Source of the DNA: Bacteroidales bacterium
GTDB taxonomy: Bacteria; Bacteroidota; Bacteroidia; Bacteroidales; UBA932
Direction: 5' to 3'
Assembly (NCBI GenBank): GCA_017960545.1
Contig: JAGCYZ010000054.1
Span: 1-64,000, forward strand
Length of the DNA: 64,000 nucleotides
The notes beneath the pieces are model-generated. The model saw only the letters and a list, made by a program, of their open reading frames with translations. It was not told the DNA's origin and did no database searches. The first letter of the stretch is position 1; every line of letters begins with the position of its first letter. This document shows positions 1 through 6,937 of the stretch, piece by piece. The translations under genes and the position numbers were made by a program.

Positions 1-562
1 AAAGGCATTTATATTTCTGGCCGAGGGCTTTGAAGATGTCGAGGCCCTTGCCACCGCGGACGTACTCCGCAGGGGAGGAGTCCCAACCCAGCTGGTTTCC
101 ATCAGCGACGAACCCTTCGTCACCTCTTCCCATCACGTGACCGTGGGTGCGGACACCACCCTTGATGCGGGCATAGAGATTGACGATGACGATGTAATCA
201 TATTCCCCGGAGGAATGCCGGGGACCAGGAATCTGGCCGCTTGCGGACCTCTGGTTGACTTTATGAAGGAGCATTATGCCCAGGGAGGCCCCGTCGCGGC
301 CATCTGTGCGGCTCCCGGCCTTGTTTTGGGCCAGATAGACGACCTCAAGGGGGTTGAGTTCACCTGCGTTGACGGCTTTGAGGAGGGCCCTGTTTCCAAG
401 GGAGCGACCTTCCGTCCCGCCGCCGCGGTTGTCAGCGGCAATATGATTACAGGGCGAAGCGCCGGCCATGCCGTGGAGTTCGCCCTGGAGATCCTGAAAT
501 ATTTAAAGGGCAGCGATGAGGCTGCCCGTGTAGAGTACGCTATGAACTTGAAATGTGTCTAG
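1..562 (+). CDS. DJ-1/PfpI family protein (5' end cut by window)
   Basis: The reading frame is open from base 2 and encodes 186 residues. The DJ-1/PfpI family is usually 180-190 residues, so only the initiator and perhaps one or two residues are missing. The N-terminal KAFIFLAEGFEDVEALA strand-helix carries the conserved acidic residue (E8 here), and AICAAPG carries the reactive nucleophile-elbow cysteine at about residue 102. Family members are cytoplasmic glyoxalase/deglycase-like or redox-protective proteins; older annotations call them ThiJ. The exact substrate cannot be read from sequence. The neighbouring rubrerythrin, convergent with a 3-bp gap, fits an oxidative-stress setting, but that link is inference. 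Confidence 0.9.
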   Translation, partial: KAFIFLAEGFEDVEALATADVLRRGGVPTQLVSISDEPFVTSSHHVTVGADTTLDAGIEIDDDDVIIFPGGMPGTRNLAACGPLVDFMKEHYAQGGPVAAICAAPGLVLGQIDDLKGVEFTCVDGFEEGPVSKGATFRPAAAVVSGNMITGRSAGHAVEFALEILKYLKGSDEAARVEYAMNLKCV

Positions 563-565
563 CGT

Positions 566-1114
566 TTACTTCTTGAAGAATCTTTCATAAAGACCCTGGA
601 AGCCTGCCCCGTGGCGGGCTTCGTCTTTTGCCATTTCGTGAACCGTGTCGTGGATGGCGTCATAGCCCAGTTTCTTGGCTTTGGTGGCAATTGCCAGCTT
701 GCCCTCGCAGGCACCGGCTTCCGCCATCATTCTCTTGTACAGGTTGGTCTTGGTGTCCCAGACAACCTCTCCGAGGAGCTCGGCGAACTTGGCTGCGTGC
801 TCAGCCTCCTCGAAAGCGTAGCGCTTGAAGGCATCGGCAACTTCAGGGTATCCCTCGCGCTCCGCCTGGCGGCTCATTGCCAGGTACATTCCAACCTCGG
901 AGCATTCTCCGTTAAAGTTGTCACGCAGGCCCTGCATTATTTCCTCGTCTTCTACTACACCGTCCTTGAGGTGGTGCTCACAGGCCCAGTTGAGGCCGTC
1001 GTCCACTATTTCAACGAATTTTTCTTTCTTTGCGCGGCACTGGGGACAGAACTCGGGAGGGTTCTCTCCTTCATATACGTAACCGCAAACGAGACATCTG
1101 AATTTCTTTTTCAC
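566..1114 (-). CDS. Rubrerythrin with N-terminal rubredoxin domain (reverse rubrerythrin type)
   Basis: Encodes 182 residues. The rubredoxin-like iron site comes first (CLVCG, C7/C10, and CPQC, C23/C26), followed from about residue 45 by a four-helix diiron domain with EEAEH and KDEARH (ExxH) ligand motifs. Classical rubrerythrin has the rubredoxin at the C-terminus, so this is the 'reverse' arrangement described for peroxide-scavenging enzymes of anaerobes. Expected role: NADH-linked (via an oxidoreductase) reduction of hydrogen peroxide and oxygen in the cytoplasm. The ATG lies about 45 bp from a -7 box at 1158-1165, shared back-to-back with the next gene. Confidence 0.93.
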   Translation of the reverse strand: MKKKFRCLVCGYVYEGENPPEFCPQCRAKKEKFVEIVDDGLNWACEHHLKDGVVEDEEIMQGLRDNFNGECSEVGMYLAMSRQAEREGYPEVADAFKRYAFEEAEHAAKFAELLGEVVWDTKTNLYKRMMAEAGACEGKLAIATKAKKLGYDAIHDTVHEMAKDEARHGAGFQGLYERFFKK

Positions 1115-1155
1115 AACTTTGGGTATTTAAGAGTTAATATTGCTATTATGTGTTT

Positions 1156-1176
1156 CACAAATATAGTATATTTGTG
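1156..1176. promoter_or_regulatory. Palindromic divergent promoter (rubrerythrin / HprK-like gene)
   Basis: Two perfect 10-bp arms (CACAAATATA at 1156-1165 and TATATTTGTG at 1167-1176) flank a single G. Each arm contains a full Bacteroidota -7 box, TATATTTG: minus strand 1158-1165, plus strand 1167-1174. The minus transcript would start near 1152, about 38 nt ahead of the rubrerythrin ATG. The plus transcript would start at about 1179-1181, on the next gene's ATG. RNA polymerase cannot occupy both at once. The symmetry beyond the boxes could also serve a dimeric regulator. Confidence 0.75.
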
Positions 1177-1180
1177 TGAT

Positions 1181-2056
1181 ATGACAAGGTATTTCTCGGT
1201 TGCCGGACATTGCTTTTTCATCAAAGGGGAAGACAGCCTTCCTCTTTGGAATGCGATGGACAATTACCTGCCTTTCCAGACAGGGGAAGGGGACTGCCTG
1301 TTCGGGCTGGAGATGCATACGGACTGGGTGGATTATGACAAACAGACCGTCTATATCCAGAACGGGACGGATGAGGAGCAGAGGCTTGACCTGTATTCCG
1401 TTGCGGAAGGCTGGCTCGTGGAGATGGCGCCCCGCAAGGATATGGAAATCTGCGCCAGGATGCTCTTCAACAGGGATTTTTCCCTTGGAAAGGTCTATCT
1501 GAGGGGGAATGCGGCGCAGCAGCGTTTCGGCCTGGACAATTCCGCGATGGTCCTTTTCGCTTTTGCAACTGCAGCGCTGGGCACCCTTGAGATGCACGCG
1601 TCCGTGGTGTCCAATTCCGGCAAGGCATATCTTTTCATTGCCAAGAGCGGCACTGGTAAGAGCACGCATTCCCGGCTCTGGATTGAGAATGTGCCCGGAT
1701 CGCGGCTGGTCAATGACGACAACCCGGTTGTCAGGGTTATGGAAGACGGCAGCGTCAATGTATATGGAAGCCCCTGGAGCGGCAAGACGCCCTGCTACAG
1801 GAATGTCTGCTTCCCCGCAGGAGCGTTTGTCCGCATCCGCCGCGCGCCGGAGAACCGTATCCAGAGGCTTCCGCTGATTCAGGCGTATGCCTCCGTGGCG
1901 GCCTCCTGCTCCGGATTCAGGCCTGAGAAATCCATTGCGGACGGCCTTCACGCCACCCTTTCCGCAGTCGTTTCAAAAGTGCCGTGCTATATGTTGGACT
2001 GCCTTCCTGACGCCCGGGCGGCAATAATTTGTTCAGAAAATGTCAGAGATAATTAA
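1181..2056 (+). CDS. HPr kinase/PEP carboxykinase-like nucleotide-binding protein
   Basis: Encodes 291 residues from ATG 1181. In-frame starts farther upstream lie in or before the promoter box, so they are unlikely. It has a P-loop AKSGTGKST at 154-162, a VNDD acidic motif near 177-180 and a GSPWSGKTPCYRN segment near 196-208. This is the pattern of HprK-like proteins that occur in Bacteroidales beside S24/S26 peptidases. HprK homologues in some lasso-peptide clusters phosphorylate precursor peptides; that function is not shown here. The end overlaps the S26B gene by 17 bp, so the two are translationally coupled. No precursor-like small ORF is visible. The ATG lies 6 nt after the -7 box, with no room for a ribosome binding site. 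Confidence 0.75.
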   Translation: MTRYFSVAGHCFFIKGEDSLPLWNAMDNYLPFQTGEGDCLFGLEMHTDWVDYDKQTVYIQNGTDEEQRLDLYSVAEGWLVEMAPRKDMEICARMLFNRDFSLGKVYLRGNAAQQRFGLDNSAMVLFAFATAALGTLEMHASVVSNSGKAYLFIAKSGTGKSTHSRLWIENVPGSRLVNDDNPVVRVMEDGSVNVYGSPWSGKTPCYRNVCFPAGAFVRIRRAPENRIQRLPLIQAYASVAASCSGFRPEKSIADGLHATLSAVVSKVPCYMLDCLPDARAAIICSENVRDN

Positions 2057-2483
2057 AGTGACGGTTCCGGTGGAGACGCTGTTGCCAAGTGCGCTGGAGT
2101 TCCTTAAGGAAGGGATGAGCGTGGTGCTGCCGGTAAAAGGCAACAGCATGCTCCCGTTCATCCGCGGAGGCAGGGACCAGGTCCTGGTCCGCAAGATGCC
2201 AGCCGTTAAAGAGGGGGAGGTGGTGCTTGCGCATACTACCGCGGGCAATTATGTCATCCACCGCATAGTTGAAGCAGGGGAGGACTGTCTGGTTCTCAGA
2301 GGTGACGGAAACTTCACAGGCACTGAAAAGTGCACCTTGGAAGGAGTTGTGGGGACCGTGACCGAGATACAAAAACCATCCGGCCGCAAATTGGATCCGT
2401 ACAGTGTCAAAGGTTGGCAAAAACTGCCCTTATTTTTGCGCCGTATATTGTTAGCGCTCTATAAACTGTTATTCCGCCCATGA
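2040..2483 (+). CDS. S26B-type (SipW/Sec11-like) signal peptidase-like protein
   Basis: Encodes 147 residues. The three hallmark boxes are present: GNSML with the nucleophile serine (S36), YVIHRI with histidine (H74) replacing the lysine general base of classical bacterial signal peptidase I, and LRGDGN with an aspartate (D89). The histidine makes it resemble SipW and the eukaryotic/archaeal Sec11 branch. There is no N-terminal membrane anchor; only a basic-hydrophobic segment at the C-terminus (LPLFLRRILLALYKLLF) could touch the membrane. It sits between an HprK-like kinase gene and an ABC exporter gene (ATGA overlap), which suggests it processes a peptide that is modified and exported. Its substrate is unknown. 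Confidence 0.75.
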   Translation: MSEIIKVTVPVETLLPSALEFLKEGMSVVLPVKGNSMLPFIRGGRDQVLVRKMPAVKEGEVVLAHTTAGNYVIHRIVEAGEDCLVLRGDGNFTGTEKCTLEGVVGTVTEIQKPSGRKLDPYSVKGWQKLPLFLRRILLALYKLLFRP

Positions 2484-4099
2484 GTAAATTCAAGACCAAC
2501 GTAAACGGGCTCCTGAGAATGGTCAGGCCCCTTCGCAAATCCCTCGCGGTAAGCGTGCTCATAGGAGTCGTGCGCATTGCCGCGTCCCTTGGTTTCGTAT
2601 GGGTGTGCAAGGCCCTGGTGGATATTGCAACAGGGGAGCGCTCAGCCTCCCTGGGCCTGTATATAGGCATAATGGCAGGTATAATGCTGCTTCAGATCCT
2701 GACATCCGCGGCGGCTTCGTACTGGGAGAATTATATCTCCGTCAACACTCTCAACAAACTGCGTTACGACACCTTCTCCCACGTGCTGGGCAGTACCTGG
2801 AACGGAAAGGAAACATATAACAGCGGAGATACCGTGAACCGTCTCCAGGAAGACGCGCGCGTCCTTACGGACCTTATGTGCAGCCGCATACCGGATGTGA
2901 TCATAACGCTCTGCCAGCTTGTGGCCGCATCCCTCTTCCTGCTGGCAATGGCCCCAAAACTCCTATGGCTGCTCCTCATATTTATGATCGTAGCCGTGGT
3001 AGGCAGCCGTATGTTCTTCAAGCTCATTCAGGAACTGACCCGGAAGATCCGCTCCAAGGACGGAGAAATCCAGCAGTATATGCAGGAGAACCTTTTGAAC
3101 AGGGTTCTTGTGCTTACCCTCGTGGGCTCGGAAAGGGTTATGGAAAAGCTGGGCTGGATGCAGAAGGATATCCGGGACAATACAGTCAAGAGGCTCAATT
3201 ATAATGCGGTGGCCCGCGGATTCATGCATTTTGGCTTCATTGCCGGATATGCGGCGGCGTTCCTTTGGGGAGTGCTCGGAATCAAGGACGGGACGGTGAC
3301 TTATGGTATGATGACCGCCTTCCTGCAGCTGGTGGGCCAGGTGCAGAGGCCTATAGCAGACCTCAGCCGTCACGTGCCGGCCTTCATCCACGCTATGGTT
3401 TCCGTAGAAAGGATAATGGATCTCCAGAACCTGGAGCCGGAAGAAAAGGCGGAACCCGTCCTGCTTGCCGGCGCGCCCGGAATAGACGTCAAGGACCTGT
3501 CCTTCTCCTATCCGGACCAGAACAGGACGGTCTTCGAGCACTTCAACTATTCATTCGCCCCGGGCTCCATGACCGTCATAATGGGACCTACCGGCTCCGG
3601 AAAAAGTACGCTTGTCAAACTCATTATGGGCCTTCTGAGGCCTTCTGAGGGTGAAATCACAGTTGGTGGAGAGCGCTCCGGCGTTGCCGTGAGGGGCAAT
3701 TTCATGTATGTCCCGCAGGGCAACAGCCTGCTCAGCGGCTCCATCCGCGAGAACCTGCTTCTGGCAAATGCAGAAGCCACGGAAGCGGATATGTGGCGCG
3801 TGCTCTCGCAGGCCAAGGCGGATTTTGTCAGAGACCTTCCGGAAGGCCTGGACGAGCGCTGCGGAGAGGTGGGAAGCGGCCTTAGCGAGGGCCAGTCCCA
3901 GCGTATAGCCATAGCAAGGGCGCTGCTCCATCCCGGCGGCATCCTTATCCTGGACGAAGCCACTTCCGCGCTTGACGCGGATACCGAGAAGGAACTCCTT
4001 GAGAGCCTTTACAGCGCATATCATTCCACCAAGACAGTATTGTTCATATCCCACAGGGACGCCGTAGCCGGTTATTCTGACTCCGTCCTCAAGCTGTAA
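2480..4099 (+). CDS. ABC exporter, fused permease and ATPase
   Basis: Encodes 539 residues. The N-terminal about 310 residues form a six-helix exporter domain. The ATPase domain has Walker A GPTGSGKST (369-377), signature LSEGQSQ (about 468), Walker B ILILDEATSALD (about 488-499) and an H-loop ISHRD. The architecture is that of MsbA/peptide exporters acting as homodimers in the inner membrane. There is no N-terminal C39 peptidase domain; the separate S26B peptidase encoded just upstream could substitute. The start codon overlaps the upstream stop (ATGA), and addB-like follows after 3 bp. Lipid, drug and peptide cargo cannot be told apart from sequence. Confidence 0.85.
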   Translation: MSKFKTNVNGLLRMVRPLRKSLAVSVLIGVVRIAASLGFVWVCKALVDIATGERSASLGLYIGIMAGIMLLQILTSAAASYWENYISVNTLNKLRYDTFSHVLGSTWNGKETYNSGDTVNRLQEDARVLTDLMCSRIPDVIITLCQLVAASLFLLAMAPKLLWLLLIFMIVAVVGSRMFFKLIQELTRKIRSKDGEIQQYMQENLLNRVLVLTLVGSERVMEKLGWMQKDIRDNTVKRLNYNAVARGFMHFGFIAGYAAAFLWGVLGIKDGTVTYGMMTAFLQLVGQVQRPIADLSRHVPAFIHAMVSVERIMDLQNLEPEEKAEPVLLAGAPGIDVKDLSFSYPDQNRTVFEHFNYSFAPGSMTVIMGPTGSGKSTLVKLIMGLLRPSEGEITVGGERSGVAVRGNFMYVPQGNSLLSGSIRENLLLANAEATEADMWRVLSQAKADFVRDLPEGLDERCGEVGSGLSEGQSQRIAIARALLHPGGILILDEATSALDADTEKELLESLYSAYHSTKTVLFISHRDAVAGYSDSVLKL

Positions 4100-4102
4100 C
4101 CT

Positions 4103-6937
4103 ATGAAACAGTTCCTGAAGCAAGTGGCGGAGCACTATTTCGCCACAGGTGAAATATCCCGTTTCTGCTTTGTTTTCCCAAACAGGCGTTCCCAGCTCTT
4201 CTTCCAGAAGTGGCTGTCAGACCTGGTCAGGGAAAGCGGGAAGCCGGTGCTTGCCCCCGCAATGCTTACAGTGAACGATTTCTTCTACAAGATAAGCGGC
4301 GCAAGGCCCGTGGACAGGATCAACCTTCTCCTGGTGCTCTATGACTGCTATAAGGAGCTCAATCCGGCCGCGGAATCCTTGGACGATTTCATATTCTGGG
4401 GCGATGTCCTCCTTGGAGATTTTGACGATGTGGACAAATACCTGGTCCCGGCCGCAAACCTCTTCACGGACGTGTCCCAGTATAAGGAGATGCAGGACGA
4501 TTTCTCCTACCTTACAGACTCCCAGAAAGAGGCGGTCAAACGGTTCCTTTCAAACTTTGGCGCCTCCGGAAGCTATGAGGCGTCCCGTCAGGGGCCGGTG
4601 AAGCAGCGCTTCCTGCAAATCTGGAATATACTGTTCCCGCTGTACAGCCGCTTCAGGGAGACCCTCCGCAGCCGCGGGATGTCCTATGGGGGAATGGTTT
4701 ACCGTGATCTTGCAGAAAGCCTTCAGGAGCAATCCGCAGTTGATATCCTGGGCAGATATTTCCCCGCAGGCACCACATTTGTGTTCACCGGGCTCAACGC
4801 CCTGTGCGAATGCGAGAAAAAGGTTCTATCGCGTATGCGCGATGCCGGAATAGCGGAGTTCTGCTGGGATTATTCCTCCGAAATGATAAAGGATCCGCGC
4901 AACCGTTCTTCCTTCTTTATGAGGGACAACGTGGCGGCCTATCCGCAGGCTTTCACGCCTGATCCGGAACCCCTTGGGGAACCTTATATAGAGGTGATAG
5001 GCGTCCCGTCCTCCGTGGGCTGCGCCAAGCAGCTTCCCAGAATCCTGGATTCCGTGAATCCCGGGTCACTGGATACCGCGGTGGTGCTCCCGGAGGAAAG
5101 CCTTCTGATACCCGTGCTTAACTCCATCCCGGAGCAGATAAAGGACATAAACGTGACAATGGGCTATCCCATGCAGGGAAGCGCGTTCTTTGCCCTTATG
5201 GATGAGCTTGCCCGTATGCAGCTCAACCTGCGTTTCAAGGACGGCAGGTGGATGTTCTACCACAGGAATGTCTGGGCGGTGTTCTCCAACTCCGTGCTGA
5301 CTTCCATTCTGGACGACGCAGGCGCGGAGGTGATCAAACAGGTCCGCAAGGAGGCCAAATATTACATCCCACAGGAAGAATTCTCTGCCAGTCCTTTGCT
5401 TAGGGCCATATTCCTCCCCGTAGTCCAGGATCCTGCAGATGCTTCCGGAGCCCAGGCGTCGGCCCTTTCGGAGTACCTCCTGGGGCTTGCGGGCCAGATT
5501 GGGATTTTGCTGAAAGACGCACCCGGGATGACCTTGGAACTGGACTTCGCGCGGCAGTACTATCAGGATCTCAACCGGCTGAGGAGCAAGGAGATCGCCG
5601 TGCTGCCAAAGACCTTCGCGCGCCTGATAGTCCAGGCGGAAGCGTCCCGCAGCGTCCCGTTCAAGGGAGAGCCCCTCAAGGGGCTCCAGATAATGGGACC
5701 GCTGGAAACGCGCGCCCTGGACTTCGAGAACCTCATCATCCTCTCCTGCAACGAGGGTGTCTTTCCGCGCAGGGACGTCAGTTCGTCCTTCATCCCCCCG
5801 GAGCTGCGCCGCGGATTCGGCCTTCCCGCCTATGAGTATCAGGATGCGGTCTGGGCGTATTATTTCTACAGGATGATACAACGGGCCAGGCGCATCTACT
5901 TGCTGTATGATTCTCGCACGGAGGGTCTCAGGAGCGGGGAGGAGAGCCGTTATATAAAGCAGTTGGAACTGCATTTCGGCAAGGAATTCAAGCGCGTGAC
6001 GGTCAATTCGCCAATTGTGAAGCCGGAGCCTCCGCTCCCCATAGAAAAGACCCCGGAAGACATAAAGGTACTGGAAGAAACGATTTTCTCCGCATCTTCC
6101 ATACAGAGCTATCTGGCCTGCCCGGCAAAGTTCTATTATTCTTCCGTCAAGGGGCTGGAAGAGGTCGAGGACGTTGAGGAATCCCTGCAGGCCAACCAGA
6201 TAGGGAATGTCCTGCACAAGCTTATGCAGCACATCTACAGTGTCAAAGGCGGGGTTGTGAAGGCGGATTACCTCAAAGGCTGGGCTAAGGATGAATCCTC
6301 CCTCAAGGCCAAGATCCACGAATTGATCAGGACCGAACTCAAGACGCCGGAGGTGACAGGACGTAACCTGATATTTGCAAACGTCATTTGCAAGTATGCC
6401 GTACAGATACTGGGCAGGGACTGCGAACTCCTTGAAGGTCAGGGCGCTGACAGCTTCAATATCCTGAGCCTGGAAGTGAAGGATAAGGTGGATATATGCG
6501 GCAGGCCTTTCAAGGGCTACATAGACAGGCTGGATTCCCTCAGGCCGGGGATGGTGCGCGTGTCAGACTACAAGACCGGCAAGGTGACGGACCAGGAGAT
6601 ATCGATAGATGACGGCAACGCTGAGACCTTGGCGGACAAGATATTCTCTCCGGAATCCACGGACAGGCCAAAGATCGCCTTCCAGCTGTATGTATATGAC
6701 AAAATTGTAATGGAGAAATATCCTGAAGCGCGGATCTTCAATTCCATCTATCCTACGGTCAGGCTGTTCAAGGAGCCGGTGCCGGTACAGGAATGCAGCA
6801 AGGAGTTCATAAGGCAGATGGACATACGGCTTGAAGAAACCTTCAAAGAGATGTTCGACCCCCATACGGGCTTCAGGCGCACCTCCGATGACAAGGTATG
6901 CTCATATTGTGACTTTAAAATGCTCTGCGGGAAATGA
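4103..6937 (+). CDS. AddB-like exonuclease subunit with iron-staple nuclease domain
   Basis: Encodes 944 residues. The C-terminal RecB-type PD-(D/E)XK nuclease shows HKLMQH, GYIDRLD, the catalytic SDYKTG (about residue 822) and QLYVYDK. A cysteine near residue 673 (YLACPAKF) together with C933, C936 and C942 (CSYCDFKMLC) matches the four-cysteine 4Fe-4S staple of AddB. The N-terminal helicase-like half starts FVFPNRRSQ and has no recognisable P-loop, so it is probably a non-motor, scanning subunit. It should pair with the AddA-like protein encoded 4 bp into its own stop, to resect double-strand breaks for RecA (also in this window, 16627-17655). Confidence 0.88.
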   Translation: MKQFLKQVAEHYFATGEISRFCFVFPNRRSQLFFQKWLSDLVRESGKPVLAPAMLTVNDFFYKISGARPVDRINLLLVLYDCYKELNPAAESLDDFIFWGDVLLGDFDDVDKYLVPAANLFTDVSQYKEMQDDFSYLTDSQKEAVKRFLSNFGASGSYEASRQGPVKQRFLQIWNILFPLYSRFRETLRSRGMSYGGMVYRDLAESLQEQSAVDILGRYFPAGTTFVFTGLNALCECEKKVLSRMRDAGIAEFCWDYSSEMIKDPRNRSSFFMRDNVAAYPQAFTPDPEPLGEPYIEVIGVPSSVGCAKQLPRILDSVNPGSLDTAVVLPEESLLIPVLNSIPEQIKDINVTMGYPMQGSAFFALMDELARMQLNLRFKDGRWMFYHRNVWAVFSNSVLTSILDDAGAEVIKQVRKEAKYYIPQEEFSASPLLRAIFLPVVQDPADASGAQASALSEYLLGLAGQIGILLKDAPGMTLELDFARQYYQDLNRLRSKEIAVLPKTFARLIVQAEASRSVPFKGEPLKGLQIMGPLETRALDFENLIILSCNEGVFPRRDVSSSFIPPELRRGFGLPAYEYQDAVWAYYFYRMIQRARRIYLLYDSRTEGLRSGEESRYIKQLELHFGKEFKRVTVNSPIVKPEPPLPIEKTPEDIKVLEETIFSASSIQSYLACPAKFYYSSVKGLEEVEDVEESLQANQIGNVLHKLMQHIYSVKGGVVKADYLKGWAKDESSLKAKIHELIRTELKTPEVTGRNLIFANVICKYAVQILGRDCELLEGQGADSFNILSLEVKDKVDICGRPFKGYIDRLDSLRPGMVRVSDYKTGKVTDQEISIDDGNAETLADKIFSPESTDRPKIAFQLYVYDKIVMEKYPEARIFNSIYPTVRLFKEPVPVQECSKEFIRQMDIRLEETFKEMFDPHTGFRRTSDDKVCSYCDFKMLCGK

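Noticed and set aside
611..1180. In-frame N-terminal extension of the HprK-like gene
   Set aside because: The extension runs antisense through the rubrerythrin gene and its promoter. ATG 1181 matches the family start and lies directly after a -7 box.
1127..1951. 274-codon open frame on the - strand opposite the HprK-like gene
   Set aside because: It is antisense to a gene with a P-loop and conserved family motifs, starts inside the divergent promoter and shows no recognisable domain.
5066..6319. 417-codon open frame on the - strand opposite the addB-like gene
   Set aside because: It has no motifs and lies inside a gene with conserved nuclease residues, so it is a frame shadow.
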